Positions 1 to 13,100 of a stretch of 64,000 nt of DNA are shown in pieces. Position 1 is the stretch's first letter. Each line of letters starts with the position of its first letter. This DNA is from Brachionus manjavacas. Taxonomy: Eukaryota; Rotifera; Eurotatoria; Ploima; Brachionidae. The notes beneath the pieces were generated by a model. That model saw nothing but the letters and a program-made list of their open reading frames with translations, searched no databases and was not told where the DNA came from. Both the position numbers and the translations under genes were made by a program. The stretch spans positions 4,588,001 through 4,652,000 of the forward strand of contig JAHQIY010000002.1 in the NCBI GenBank assembly GCA_019054805.1, read 5' to 3'.

Positions 1-997
1 GATTTGTCAGTGGATGGTGAATTGGGTTCAGGAAATGGAGGTGTTGTACTTTTGGTCCGACACAGAAGGTTGGACGTGTCAATGGCAAAAAAATTGATTC
101 ATCTTGAAGTAAAGCCAGCTATTCGCAATCAAATTTTGAGAGAATTGACAGTGTTGCACGAATGCAACTCTCCATACATAGTTGGGTTTTACGGAGCGTA
201 TACCTGCGATGGAGAGATAAACATTTGCATGGAGTATATGGATGGTGGATCTTTGGATTTAGTGCTTAAAAAAGTTAACAGAATACCTGAGAACATACTC
301 GGCAAAATAACCGAATCAGTTTTAATGGGTCTTAAGTATTTAAGAGAGTCTCATCAGATAATGCATAGAGATGTAAAGCCATCGAATATATTGATCAATT
401 CGAATGGAGATATAAAATTATGTGACTTTGGTGTTAGTGGACAGTTAATTGATTCCATGGCAAACACCTTCATTGGTACCAGATCTTATATGTCACCAGA
501 AAGACTTGAGGGAAATTGTTACACAGTTCAGTCGGATATATGGAGTTTAGGACTTTCTTTGGTCGAAATGGCCATCGGTCGTTACCCAATACCTGTTCCA
601 AAGGAAGATGAAATAGTCAGTTTGTTCCAGAATGATCCCCAAGGACTTAGTTCTAGAAGCGAGAGCAAATCGAGTATTCAGTCGATGGCCATTTTCGAGC
701 TTTTAGAATACATAGTGAATGAGGTTTTTTGAAAATAATTTAATATATTTTGATAAAAAAATTTTAAAGTAATTTTGATAAATTTAGCCACCACCGACTC
801 TGCCAAAGTCTTGTTTCAGTGAGGAATTTTTGGACTTTTTGGATACTTGTTTGCGCAAAGAGCCTTCTGAACGAGGTGACTTAAAGAGCTTGCTGCAGCA
901 TCGCTTCATTCAAAAGTACAAAAATGAACCTATTAACACAGTCATATCTTGGATTAATAAAGTGAATAGAATGAAAATATCGGAAGAAAGAAGATAA
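1..997 (+). CDS. MAP2K1: MAP kinase kinase (MEK1/2, Dsor1-like), 3' part
   Basis: Dual-specificity kinase of the Raf-MEK-ERK cascade, which phosphorylates ERK on Thr and Tyr in the cytoplasm. The 5' part, with the N-terminal docking and nuclear-export region, lies before the window. Exons 1-723 and 788-997 are separated by a 64-bp intron; the join is in phase and restores the conserved NE|PPP stretch. Visible motifs: glycine loop GSGNGGVV, the lysine in [31 protein letters not shown], and the MEK-specific block [20 protein letters not shown]. The activation loop reads DSMANTF, so the second phospho-acceptor is Thr where vertebrate MEK1 has Ser222. The proline-rich insert before MAIFELL is short and serine-rich. 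Stop TAA is at 995-997. Identity is near certain; MEK1 versus MEK2 cannot be separated in an invertebrate. Confidence 0.96.
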
Positions 998-1122
998 TTG
1001 CGTCACTTAGTAAATGTCTATGCTAAATTTCTATTCAACCTTTAAGCAAGAATGAAATATAGTTTTCTAATTTTTTTTTGCATAGCTGTCATTATATGTT
1101 GTAATCGATCGAAATTTTGTTT

Positions 1123-1138
1123 AATAAATCTAAATAAA
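1123..1138 (+). terminator. poly(A) signals of the MEK gene
   Basis: Two AATAAA hexamers at 1123-1128 and 1133-1138, about 130 bp after the MEK stop codon. They are placed as expected for the 3' end of that transcript. Confidence 0.6.
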
Positions 1139-1139
1139 T

Positions 1140-1884
1140 CATACCTCTTATTTTGTTTTGTTTAATTTTTTTTTACTTTAAAGAAAAGTTTTCACATATT
1201 AAGATTTTTTCAATTGTTTAAGAAAAACAGTAACACGGTAAATTTATCGAAAATAATTTAATTTTTTGTTGAAGTTTTTCAAACTCCCACTACCCAATTT
1301 AAGTAATACCTTAATAAAAACGAAAAATTTTTTTTTACAATTTAGAATTACCTTGTGGATTTAGAATTTAAAAAAAAAGCATTTCACTAATATTTCTTTG
1401 TACAGATCAATTCATCGTCAAAATGTTAAGTTTAGCATTCAATTTTTATTGAATCAATCTTTCAATTTTTTGATCGTGTATTATTCTAATAAGCTTATTT
1501 TTTATCTTCAAATTTAATACACATTCATTAATCGTTTTTAAGTGAAATTCAAGGCTAATCAACCGTCTAGTTTCTCTGTCTTCTAATAAATATTTAAACA
1601 TTAAAAGCCATCAAAAATTTTATGCCTAGAACAATTAAGACTTTTTCTATTCTATAATCAAAATTTTTATATTTGATTTATAAAAAATTAGACTCAATAT
1701 ATGAGAGAAGTAATATTATTTTCTTTGCAGCATTGTTTTCAAGGTTTCTTTTCAATAATGATTAAATAATCGAACCAACAAATAAGTGTGACTTTTTTTT
1801 AAACAGTTTATTTAAAATTAAAAAAAAGTGTCCATAAAAAAGTTAAATTAAATTAATTAGAATTTGAAAGAGAAATTAGAAATA
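1140..1884. other. AT-rich intergenic DNA, no gene seen
   Basis: Low-complexity A/T runs with stop codons in all frames. I see no conserved motif or repeat unit here. Confidence 0.6.
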
Positions 1885-2420
1885 TTACAGAAAAACTGTT
1901 GTCCATTGGAAGAGCTCATTTGAGACTAGGGTTTTAAGTTCAGAACTACTTGGGCTTTCAACAAAAACGTCAATATAATCCTGTATGAGTGATATAATGA
2001 GTGTGTTTTTATATATTAAACTTTTTTTTATGTACTATTCAAGCAGAATTCGGAGTCTTGATTCAATTCTATCTACTTTTTGTTCCTCGAGAAGGCCACA
2101 AAGTTGAATAGACGGTGTGTCATATGGTAAGTGTTAGATTGACTTAAAACATGTATTTTGAATTACTTGCAGTTTTTGAATGTTTGTCTGGGAGACACGG
2201 GATAGGATGAAAAAACTATAGTCTATAATGTAACCTATAAGGGCATTTTAGATTCCATTTAAGGTTTTTTTACTTAACTTCCATGATCTGTGTGACAAAA
2301 TCTTAATTAAATTCACGCGACCATGACATCTAGAACGAATGAACTCAAACTGGGAGTTGAAACAAAGCATTTGGTAAAATTTAATAAAATCAGTACGACA
2401 GGTTAGTCTTGATTTAAGTT
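1885..2420 (-). mobile_element. Decayed LINE reverse transcriptase, C-terminal part
   Basis: On the minus strand a broken reading frame resembles the region downstream of the reverse-transcriptase palm in Jockey/I-type LINEs. Around 2230-2150 it reads YSFFILSRVSQTNIQ followed by KLQVIQN, the usual LQ..QN block. Further on, DTPSIQLCGLLEEQKVDR and a run ending in IQDYI match the tail region. Several stops and shifts are present, so it is a fossil. Base composition is less A/T-extreme than the flanks. The assignment rests on motif pattern only; the clade is uncertain. Confidence 0.6.
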
Positions 2421-3421
2421 ATGGATGCATATTGTTGACGAACCATTATCTTGTCCTGTAGAGTGCATTCTGTGTCTTCTATTAGTCATAGCTAATTATG
2501 TCAAAAGACTTATTATCTTTATTTTATTAATATCTTTATTTTATTATTTACAAAAAAGAGTTAATATGAAAAAGTCAATTTTAAAAATGTTTTAAACTGT
2601 AAAGTGACGGCGGCATAATATAAAATTACTAGGCAAAAAATAAAATTTTCTTTTATTTTTAGTTTTACCTTCAATTTTCGAAATTTTAAATTTCTGAAAA
2701 ATTAAACAAAAATCTCTTAAATAATTTAATATAAATTTTATTGTTTCTGGAATTTTTGAATTAACAGTGACAAATATAAATTTTCCGTTTAAAAAACTTT
2801 TAATTGGATTTTAATTTGAAAAAACTCGTCAAAAATCTAAATTGGTGGATTTTAAAATAATTCCTGAATAGCCTTTAGAAAATACAAAATATTTGAATAG
2901 GAAACATCAAATTTTTATTAAAAATTTATAGTTTTAAAAAATTGTCTTTGAACTTAATCCTTTAGAGGTGAAACAAATTAACCGAAAACGTTCAGCATAA
3001 AAATTTTTAATTAATTTTTTATTTATTTTTAAATCATTAACATTTGGTTTCTTAAAAACTAAATTTTTGCTAAGTCGAACAAAAATTACATATTTTGTTA
3101 CAATTAATTGAAATCGCATTTCCTTTAATTTCTATTTAAACGTTTAATATTAGTTCTAATTTTAATCCATATTAGTATATTAAGCAAAATTTGAATAACC
3201 TAGTTTTTATATTTGATTTGAAAATTAAAAATAACTAATTTTCGATATCTCTTCAAAATTTTCACCTAGTTTCTTTTAATTATTAAAAAATATAAGTCTC
3301 CTTATATTAGAAAAAACAAAAAATTTTGTTTGCATTTCTCATAGCAACAAAACTTTATTCAACAAAAGGCTTTCAAGTGCTTTTGATGATAATTATTTTA
3401 AAAAAATGATATTTTTAAAAA
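2421..3421. other. AT-rich intergenic DNA, no gene seen
   Basis: No convincing coding signal. The 61-codon open frame on the minus strand near 2934-3119 is made of A/T-rich low-complexity codons and looks like chance. Confidence 0.55.
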
Positions 3422-3427
3422 TTTATT
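3422..3427 (-). terminator. poly(A) signal of the CLIC gene
   Basis: AATAAA on the minus strand, about 60 bp after the CLIC stop codon. Confidence 0.55.
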
Positions 3428-3487
3428 TACAAATCTATCGGAAATAATGTGACCTTTTCTTTAAAGCTTGAAAAAAAAAACTTTCCT

Positions 3488-4817
3488 CTAAAATTTTATG
3501 TCATCTGGAATAGCAAGTGTTTTGTAAGGTGCCTCTTGAACTATTTGCAACAAGTGCTTGTGAGACAAAAAATTCTTAGACCAATGGCAAATTATCTCTC
3601 TATCAGGTGGACACGACTTGAAAAATGAATCTGTTTCATAGCTAACTTTTAAATATTTCCACAAAAATTTGAATTTGTCAGGTATTCTAAATTGCTTGAT
3701 TGATTCGCCAGCAACTCGAATATGCTGCAGTTTTGGCAATAAAGAGCAATCTACTAGGTTCATCTGACTGTTGCCATTCATAAATTGAACCCTATTTAGA
3801 TCGTTGTTGCATAAATTCTTCAAAAAATTATCAATTTTCTCTAGCTCGGCCTCAAGACCGGTCGGTTTGGTTGCCACATCGCGAATAAAATGGGAAAACT
3901 TGGAGAACACGTTCAAGCAAACACTTTTGGCCCGGGTATGGTCTTGAATCAAAGGCGTATTGGGGTACAGATTATCCAAATACTCAGCTATTTCGTCCAC
4001 ATCACTGAGGATAACCGCATCGTTTTCGGTATTCGGTTCCAGTAGTTTACTAGAGCCGTGTAATAGAACCGGAGGCTTGAGCGATAACTCTTTGAATTCT
4101 TTAGGCGGATTATCAACATTAATTGTTAGAACGTCAAAGTTAAATTTATTGGTCTTAGCTTTGACAAGCAGTTGCAAAAATACAGTCTGGCAAAATGGGC
4201 ACGCTCCTTGGGAACGACCATCTTGGCCTGCCTTAACAAACAAATGTAACTTGTTGCAGTCTATTTCAGTGTTTGAACTCATCACTAGTTGGTTTATATA
4301 ACTTTTAGGCTCTGAATAACTGCTGAGAATAGAAGCAGTGCTATCTTTTTTATGGCTCGTATCAATCAGCTCAACCTAAAAAAAACATTTAATGTTGTGA
4401 AATATTTTGTTAAAAACAAAAATTTGTTGTAGCTGTAATCATAAGGTTTCACCTGTTCGTATTCAAAAAAATGTTAAATTATAATTTTATGACTCTCAAC
4501 AAAATAAAAAAAGTGTTTATTACTCAACTAGGAGAGAACTTTTTTTCAAAGATAAAAAAATATTAATTGTTTGTTAAAAAAAGAGACTTTATCAGTTTAA
4601 AACTAATTAGAATTTTGTTGCTTAGTAGAAGAAAAATCTCTAGGTTAATCTGGGTTTTATCTGATTTAGCTTGGTGTGAATAGATTATCCAAGAGCTTAC
4701 CTTGTTAGCAATTGGAAACTTGAACGAGCAGTACTGGCTGAATTTGAAAAAATCAAGTTTTTGGTATTCATTTGAGTTGGGTTTTATGAACACTTGAGAG
4801 TTTGTGAGTTGCTTCAT
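3488..4817 (-). CDS. CLIC: Chloride intracellular channel (CLIC) family protein
   Basis: GST-fold protein of the CLIC/EXC-4 family. Members occur as soluble glutathione-binding or oxidoreductase forms and as membrane-inserted forms acting in tubulogenesis and organelle ion balance. Exon 1 is 4817-4701 and exon 2 is 4375-3488, joined through a GTAAGC donor and a poly-T AG acceptor (325-bp intron) in phase 0, giving about 334 residues. The thioredoxin-like N-domain has LHLFVKAGQDG followed by a glutaredoxin-type CPFC motif at the redox site. The all-alpha C-domain has the family block NLVDCSLLPKLQHI and a putative foot loop. An N-terminal extension of about 75 residues precedes LFVKAG and is not conserved as far as I can tell; if exon 1 is wrong, translation would start at the ATG at 4282. 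An acceptor-like TTTTAG lies 15 bp before the exon-1 ATG. Confidence 0.9.
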
Positions 4818-4859
4818 TCTCAGAATAAGATTCTAAAATCCGAAAATCGACACATTTAA

Positions 4860-6669
4860 ATATTTGATGTAAGAGGAAATTTTTAATTAGGGAATTTATC
4901 TAGTTCTTGTTCTATTATGCAATTAAAATTAAGATTTTCAAAATACCAAGTTTTGTTGCCAAAATCCTAAAGGACCCAGAAAAGATTAAAATTCATTTGG
5001 GTTAGTATTTTAAATTTTGACAATTGAGCCATTAATCTCTTTTGAATGACCAAGTATCTGAGCGAATAAATTAACCGTTCGACTAGAGTTCGGATTCTTA
5101 ATGTCCAAAATTAATGACTTAAATATTCAAATCAATCAAATTAGTTTCTTGTTTTTTTTTAAGTGCGTTAGCATCAAAGTGACAATTTTAGGATTTAATG
5201 GGAAGTAATTGCATTGCATCAAAAATCGGATATTTGGTTTTAAAAAGCTCAGTTTGTCATTAAGATATATCTAGATCAAATAAGTTGAATAATTGTTAAT
5301 AAACTCTCTAATAAACCTATGCTTAAATAAATTTGAGATTATACAAGATTGTGTTTTTTAGGACCGTGATATTTTTAATATTGAAAAGATATTATGTAAC
5401 ATCTTTTGAAAAACATTTTGTCAAGGTATTAGTATCTTAAAATTCAAAATTTATTTTTTATTTGAGATGGTTTCATTAAAATTTAGAAAAATAAAATCAA
5501 TAAATTAAATTTTTAAAATTGTTTTTGTTTTTGTTCGTAAATTTTAAAATAATTTTTGTATTCGTACTAATTCAAATCTTTATAGAGTTGACAGCAATTT
5601 TATAGAAATTTATATAACGAAATTAAAATTTGCTTGCTTCAAACCTATTGGGACACACACTGAAATAAAAAGAGCTTGTTTTTGTGAAATTTTAAAATTT
5701 AATTTTCATAACAAAGCAATCCTTTTGTATATTTTTTGTTTTTTTTTTTATTTTGATTCAGCAGAGTCCTTTGGATAATTTAACATATTCTGACACAGTA
5801 TCATAGATTTTAATATTTTCAGATTTTAAATAATCAATAAAAAATAAAATAAAAGAAAAAAAATGTGCCGATCTTAAATCATACCAGTTTTCATTTAGAT
5901 GTAATTGAAAAATGTATGTGAAAAAATTAAAATTTAAAAGATAGTAAATTTTCTTGTTTTCTTTGAGTGTAAATGATGAGAAAGAATAAGAGTAAAATTT
6001 ATTTGTCTGCTAGTGAAGTGCTTCATAATAAGTGCAACATCAGGGTTCTGAGAAATTCACTTATAAAAAAACAATTCAAATAATAAAATCTTATAACTTT
6101 TTTTCTAAAAATTAAAAAATAGTGCTTTGTATGCAAAATAATAAAGCATCAATCATAAGTCTGCTTATCACATACAAAAAATTCTGAAAAATTCACAAGG
6201 CTTAAATATAAAGAATTTAATTCTTGTTAAATTTGCTGGATACTAGAAATAATAAAAAATGTTTGTGGCGCCTTGTTGCATTCACAGACCAAAGAGTCTT
6301 TTATAAAAGGACCAACATAAGTGCCCCACAAAGAATTTGGCTAGCTTTTTTGCATTTTTGTACTCGTAATGTGAAAATATCAAAATTTTTACAAAAATTT
6401 AATTTCAATATATTGAAGAATGGAATCGATCAACGGCCTTAAACTAATAAATAAAAATTATAATCTTCCTTTGTTTATTACTTTTTTTCATGAGATGTTT
6501 AAATATTTCTCATTTAAACGTTTAGCTGGCCTACATTTTTTTTATAAATTTGGCTATTTGATTTTAAATCTTAATCTAAGCTCTTTATAATTCCAGAAAA
6601 CTTGGAACTCTTTTGTGAAATTCAGTACAAACGAACAAAACAAAATATAGACTATAAAAAAAATATCTA
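4860..6669. other. AT-rich intergenic DNA, no gene seen
   Basis: Only low-complexity A/T sequence. The 72-codon frame near 6224-6442 has no recognisable motif and is probably chance. Confidence 0.5.
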
Positions 6670-7212
6670 TAGTGATGTTACGCTTTTTGTTTTTTATAAT
6701 AATTTACATAAAATATTGTAAGTATTGTTTCCAAAATTTACTTAAAATAAACTAAATTTACAAAAGTAAAAAATCATAAATTTACCAGATTTTCCTTAAA
6801 TTATTGATAAAACAAAAAGCGTGACAAAAAATTTTTGAGAACTTGATGATTTTCTTGGCAAAGAGATTTTTTTATTTTAAAGAAATATAATAAATCAAAC
6901 GGATTTAAATTTGAAACTTAAGATCAATTTTAGATGCTCAAAATGATCAAATCAATTTTATTTAATATAAAAAATTATTATTCCTCAAAAGAATAATAAT
7001 ACAGAACTGATACAGAGATACCTTTTGGATTTAACTTTCCAAAGTTCTTTAATTTTTGAAGTTTTTATTTTCAAAAAAACTTAAATTTTTAAATTTTGAA
7101 AATTTACCTAATTTTTCGTAAAATTTGGTAAAACTATTGTTTTTAACTTTTACTGTAAATTTACAATATTTTACGTAAATTGCTGTAAAAAACAAAAAGC
7201 GGAACATAACTG
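6670..7212. mobile_element. Tc1/mariner-type MITE, family A, copy 1
   Basis: 543-bp non-coding element with terminal inverted repeats flanked by TA on both sides (6668-6669 and 7213-7214). The left end reads TAGTGATGTTACGC and the right end, reverse-complemented, CAGTTATGTTCCGC; both continue into TTTTTGTTTTTTA. The interior carries repeated TTTACGTAAA and GTAAATTTAC palindromic units. It shares ends and internal units with the copy at 22289-22877. TA duplication and CAGT-type termini are typical of the Tc1/mariner superfamily. No transposase is present, so it would be non-autonomous. Confidence 0.75.
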
Positions 7213-7919
7213 TATAAAAAAAAGAGCTTACAAAATTCCTCTACAAGGAATAAATTGAAAATTTTTATTAGACCTAAAAAAAACTTCTGCATCAATTGTT
7301 AAAGTCTGATAATCACCTGCAAAACCTCTGTAAAATGCACCATGCTTAGATATAATTTAAAAATTAAATTACATTTACTAAGTTTAATGTTTAATTAAAA
7401 AAAAAACAGTCAAAACAATAACAATATCGCTAAATCAGAGTTTATGCAGAATATTCAAGTATGGAACAATGTTTGTTGCACCTTGTTATATTTAATTATT
7501 GTCAATTATTCGAAAAAAAAGTTAGAGAATTTTTATCTTTAATTTTTTTCCTTTTTGTTGATTTTTGAAGTTGCGAGCAATGAAGCAAAAGCAACTTTTT
7601 AGAATAATAATGAAAAAATTTTTCTTGAAGGTTCTCCATGTCAGAATTTTTCGGGATCCGCCCTGAGAATCAACCAGATTCGAAGTCGGATCCAACGATG
7701 AAACTTGGCGATAAATTACCTGATTCTTGAAAGAATGAGGGTAACAAACTGACGAATTTTTCAAAAAAAGTATTATAAGATCCTGTGAGAAATTTGAAAT
7801 ATGTTTTCTAATTCATGTAACTATTTTAAAGATAAATTGACTCCAAAAGGAAAAAAAAGGGGATAAATGAATAAAAAACTGTTAATAAAATTAATATATT
7901 AAAAAAAAAATCTTTTTTA
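7213..7919. other. Intergenic DNA with a short GC-richer patch
   Basis: Mostly A/T. A patch at about 7625-7710 is richer in G/C and reads on the minus strand as a short open frame containing GGSRKILTWRT. I do not recognise it; it may be a repeat fragment. Confidence 0.35.
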
Positions 7920-7924
7920 TCTCT

Positions 7925-8025
7925 AATTATATGAAGTCTTTCCAAATACAACGGCATTCTTTTTCGGACTCGAAGATCCATCAATCACATAGCTTTCATT
8001 CATCTCTTGTTCCGTATAAAACTAA
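7925..8025 (-). other. Possible isolated terminal exon, unknown gene
   Basis: On the minus strand, after a GGATTAG acceptor-like site near 8023, an open frame of about 32 codons runs to a TAG near 7928. It contains EQEMNESYVIDGSSSP and AVVFGKTSYN. Codon composition is clearly richer in G/C than the surrounding A/T. No upstream exon could be joined, although a similar GC-richer patch occurs near 9180-9235. It could be the last exon of an unseen gene or chance. Confidence 0.25.
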
Positions 8026-8029
8026 TCCA

Positions 8030-10187
8030 TTAATTTCAAGATGCATTTTTGAATTTAATTTTCACCATTTTCTTGAGAATTTAATTTCAATGTGCTTTTT
8101 TAAAATTTAAAATGATTTATTTTAGATTCTTTTTTTAATTTTGTAGAAAATGTAAAATTTTTCTTTTTATAAAATTATTAAAAACATTTATAAAATTGAC
8201 TATAAAGCATTTTTTATCTAATCTTTAAAAGTTTATTTTGTCAAAATAATCAAGCAAGTTTTCTTTTTTAAAGGCTTGTGCATTATTTCAAGTAAATATT
8301 GGCATTTAATTTCAATTTGTCCAAAAAAATATTTTTTGAAAATAGACTTAATATCAGGTTTAATAAAAAAATCATAAAAAGGACTATTTGATCTGTTGAA
8401 AATGTATTTCTCAAATTACTTAATTGAAAATTAGATAAAATCTCTTTTTAGATACTTTAAAACCTTTTTCATTGAAAAAGTACTAAAAAAGAGAGATGAG
8501 CGCCTCCCCTTGAATGTCCGAATCTTAAATGAGGCTATCCACCTCTACGCAGTTAAAAAAATTTTAACCATTTTTTAATCATTCAAAAGCAAAAAAAGCA
8601 AACAGATTTTTAAAAAGTATTGTACATATTTTTAATCAATAGATTGATTACTTTTATATCTAATTTTTAAAAATTTATTTAAAGCTTGTTCATAAAGCTT
8701 TTGCTTAAAAAAAAATTACTTAAAGTTTATTTTCTTATTAACCTTAGTCTTAGTCTTTTTTCTACTAGATTTTGACTAGAACAAAATTATAATAAAACAT
8801 AATAGCTTTCGATTATCTGATAAAGTGTTTTCTAAATTTTTCTTTTCTTCGTACATGATCATCTTATGTTTGTTTTATTTGAGTCTAATATGTGGTCGAT
8901 TTAAAAATGAGTAATTTTTAAATTAAAAAAAAAAAAAAATTTAACATTTTAAGAAAATTAAGAATAAATAATACGTATTTAAGATGAATTTTATCTTCAT
9001 TGTTAATTTTAAAGATAAATTTTACGAAAATTCGATAATTTAAATTTTCATTCAGCAATACTTGTTATTTTTTTTGAGATGTTGATGAAATATTAACTGC
9101 CCAAATATTTATCATCAAAAATTTTAATTAATAATTTTCAAATAATATTTTTTATTTATTGTTCAGTTAATTTTTAACATTCCAGAAGCATCCACAACGA
9201 ACTCGAGCATAAAACCAAAAAATTCTGAACTAAAATCTAAATTACTCAAAAAATCAATTAGCTTGATGAATATTTATCTGGTTATTTTTTTCTAAGGAAT
9301 ATGGGTAACATTAAAATATATTTCAAATTTTTTCTCCTTTGATATGCGAAACATTTTAATTAATGGTTTATGAAATTTGATTTTATGGCTAAATTAAACT
9401 CACTTGAATTAAAATTTTTCTCATTCCTTTTTTAACAAAAACATGTATTTATGCTAAAACTAAAAAGCTTTATCGTCCATCTTAAATTTTTTTTATTGAA
9501 AACATTTTGAATAGATTTTTGGTGCATTTTTCTAAATACATTGAGTTAATTAATAGAGTTATTTGATTTTTTAAATGTCGAATCTCGTGAGTCATTAAGA
9601 TAAGTGGTTTTTGAAAATTTACAAATTATTAATAAAACAATAATAACTGATAAGAGAATAACAAAAATAATGTGGCTCTAGACTTGTTTTGAAAGAGGCA
9701 GGCGTTAGTTAACGTAGACTTATAAATAAGCAAAAATTTGTGCGGATAGCCGCATTTTTTTAATTAAAACCCAGTTTGAGGCTATCTAGAAACTTGATAT
9801 AGTCAAGATACATGATACCAAGATTTTAATTAAAACAAAATTCAATTTTATTTGGTATGCACGCAATGAAGAATGATTTTTGAAGCTTTTTTTTTATTCT
9901 AGAACAGAGAATCAAGGTCTCGCGAATACTAAAATAGTTTTGAAATTACTAATTATGACTGCATAAAAATTTAGAAAAATCCAATTCTATCTCATAATAT
10001 TTTTAGATTTATTTAATGGAATAAATTATTACTGTACCGAAAATCAATAAACACAGTGATAAAAATTATCTGAAACCAAAATTTCAAACAAAATTTTCTT
10101 TCCAACTTAAGTTGATTTTTCTATCGTCATAGTTTCAGTAAAAATTTACTTTTTTTTTTAATAACATTCTTTTTTTTTTAATTTAAA
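8030..10187. other. AT-rich intergenic DNA upstream of the ABCB9-like gene
   Basis: No gene seen. Short GC-richer patches lie at 8495-8550 and 9665-9800; both contain GAGGCTATC, which may be a shared repeat core. The last few hundred bases should hold the promoter of the transporter gene, but no clear TATA box or initiator stands out. Confidence 0.4.
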
Positions 10188-13100
10188 ATGGATATAGAAA
10201 CTTTAAGTTTAAAATCAATTAATCGTGATATATTGAACAATCACAATTCAGGTCCGATGTGTACAAACACAAAAAAATTTATATGTGTGACACTAAGCTT
10301 GGCATTCATTTCAATCGATGTGCTGCTAAACGCGTTTTATGTGACCAATTCATTTAGACAAGGTCTTTGGCTGTCCGAAGAACACCAGGGCAAATATAAC
10401 TTCGCTACATCGCTAGTCGACTTATGGATAATTTCTCTTCTACGAGACATTTTTCTCACCATGGTCGTTTTTTGGACAATCATACAGCACCCAAAGGCGC
10501 ACAATTTTATCAAATTCGTTCACAAGCGATACATAGGAGCATTTTTTTGTCTCCTAATGTATTCATTTGCCATGATTAAAATGCTCTTCTATGCCGACCA
10601 AAGGTCTGATCCGGACAAAAACCACATGTTCATGAGTGTTTGGAATATTTTTGCCGGATTCGTATTTTTTATTGATGTCTACATGTTTGCTTTGATCAAG
10701 CCAAAGCAGAGCGATAGTTATAAAAAAACAAATGTGGATGGAAGTGATCCGGGTGAGAGCCCCCAAGAGGATGACATCTTGATCGAAACTCTGAACGAAG
10801 CTAACAAAAAACGCTCATCTTTATTCAGACTTTTCAAATATTCTAAATCTGACTTGCATTTGATTGTTGTCGCTTCGTTTTTTCTCCTTGCAGGAGCTGT
10901 TTGTGAGTAGATAGATTTTTTAAATTTTTTTAAATTGAAAGTTATCTTCGTTAAGTAGTGGAACTTAAGTAAAATGTTGTGAAGTTAGATAGGTTAAAAG
11001 AAAAACATTTTTCACGAAAATTTAATTTTTTTTGTTTAATTAGGTAGTCTGAATTATAGCAGAAAAAAACAAATTTTAAAGTCCTTTTATTGATGGAATT
11101 AAGAGCTAATTACCTCGAGACTTGTTATAAAAAACCTTGTTAAAAAATCGAATTTTTTATAAGTTTTTAAATTGAATTAAAATAATAATATATAAAATAT
11201 AAACCTTGAGGCAAAAGAAAATATGTTTTACCTTAACAAAAAAATTTTTGTTAAGGTAAAATTTATTAAAATTATTAAAATATTAAAGATATTTTTTATC
11301 TAATGAATTTTTTTTTAATTACAACATAAACTTTATCAAACTAATTGATATTTCATGATTAAGGTTGACTTGTGTGGTTACCTCTTAAAAGATTCGCATA
11401 AACAAATGCCTTAAATACGAGTTTTTATTTTTACGGATCCAGATTTAAAAAATAAATTGAAAAATTACAGTTCCATGTTAATAGGAGTCATGGAGTAAAA
11501 ATTTTTTTTATTTATTTTCGTGTTAATAATTCTTTTTTTAAAGCAAATAAATTATAAGGCGTACAAACGTCTCTTCTATAATGATTTATCCTTGACGAAT
11601 AATTCTTCTTGATCACATGTAATTTTGCATCCAGGTCAACTTACGTCTTCCTTCAATTACTGTGTCCTAAACAATGCGATTATGTTTGCTGACATTCTTA
11701 GTACATTAAAGTTAGTCACTTAAGTCATCTGCGAGTCATGGTGCACATGTTCAGTCATTTTAGTATAGCTATTTTTAAGTAGGATTTTAATTTATTTCAA
11801 TCCTGATTTTAGGCTTCAAAATCTGAATTTAAAGATGATTAAAAATAGTTTTTAGCTATCAATTTTTTAATTTTTTTAATTATTTCAATCAACTTAAAAT
11901 TTCAGCTTATTTATTATTTTAATTTAATTGTAGTAAATGTTCAAGCTGTGATTGATTAAGTTATAAAGTGTGTTGATAGCCGATTTACTTGATTGAAGCT
12001 TCTCCAGCAGTCAAAATCTGCTCTAAAACTGTAAACTGTGAGAGATTCAAACTCGTTCTGCAAAATTTATCAGCTGATACATTTTACAGAGCAATTCTTA
12101 GTCTTTTGCTCAAAAATTTTATTAGAACTTAATGAAAAAAGTCAATATTACTATTAGCAATATCACTTTGATTTAATTAAAATAAGAAATTTCATGAATT
12201 TCACTAATTTTAAAATTTAATTTCTTTAAAGATTATTTTCCTAACTCTTATTTAAATTAATTATTAAAACACTATCTTGTTAAAAAAAATCTGTTATTCA
12301 GAATTTTAATTTAGGAAATGACATTTAAGGTAAAGAAAATTACTGATAAAGAAATATAGACTAAAAATTAAATGTGCACTACTAAAGTGAAAAAAATTAA
12401 AATTTAAAGTTGATTTTTTAAATTAGATCAGCTGATATATTCAATTGGCCTATTTTTTTTATATCACGAATTAAATTTTACTTGTATAAATTTACTTATA
12501 AAAAATAATTTTAAATGTTTATAATGACTTTAATAATGTAAAAATACTTTTAGTTTGGAAGAAATTTCTAAAAAATAGAAATTGAAAAAAAATATTCAAA
12601 TATCTCAAAATGACTTCTTAACTCCAAAGAATAATCTTCTTCTTTCTTTTTTTATCTTTGTCTTTATCTAGCAATTGCTTTAGTGTCCATTCTTTCAAAA
12701 AAATACAAATAGATTCACTTTCCAGATCAAGCTTTTTAGAATATGGTGAAAAAATTTCTTTTGTCAAAAAAAGCCAAATCTTATTTTAGTGACAAAAAAG
12801 TAATCTTAGTTAAAAAGGAAAACGATTTCTGGTCCATTTAATTTATCACCTAAATCCATAATTAAAGAACTAATTTTGGATTTTGAAAAAAATAAATTTG
12901 GGTTTTTAATAATTCATAAATTAAAATTCACTTTGCCTTTTTTCTTTGAAAACGAAGGTAAATTTACTTTCAATTCAAAATTTATGTTTTGTTAGAACAG
13001 CTAAAATAATTCTGAAAAATGCTTTAATTCGAAGCGTCTTTGCTTTGCTCATTAACAGTAGCTAGCAATTACTCTTCGATTCCCTGCCAAGAAATTGAGT

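Noticed and set aside
3960..4301. 113-codon plus-strand frame
   Set aside because: Antisense shadow of the CLIC gene.
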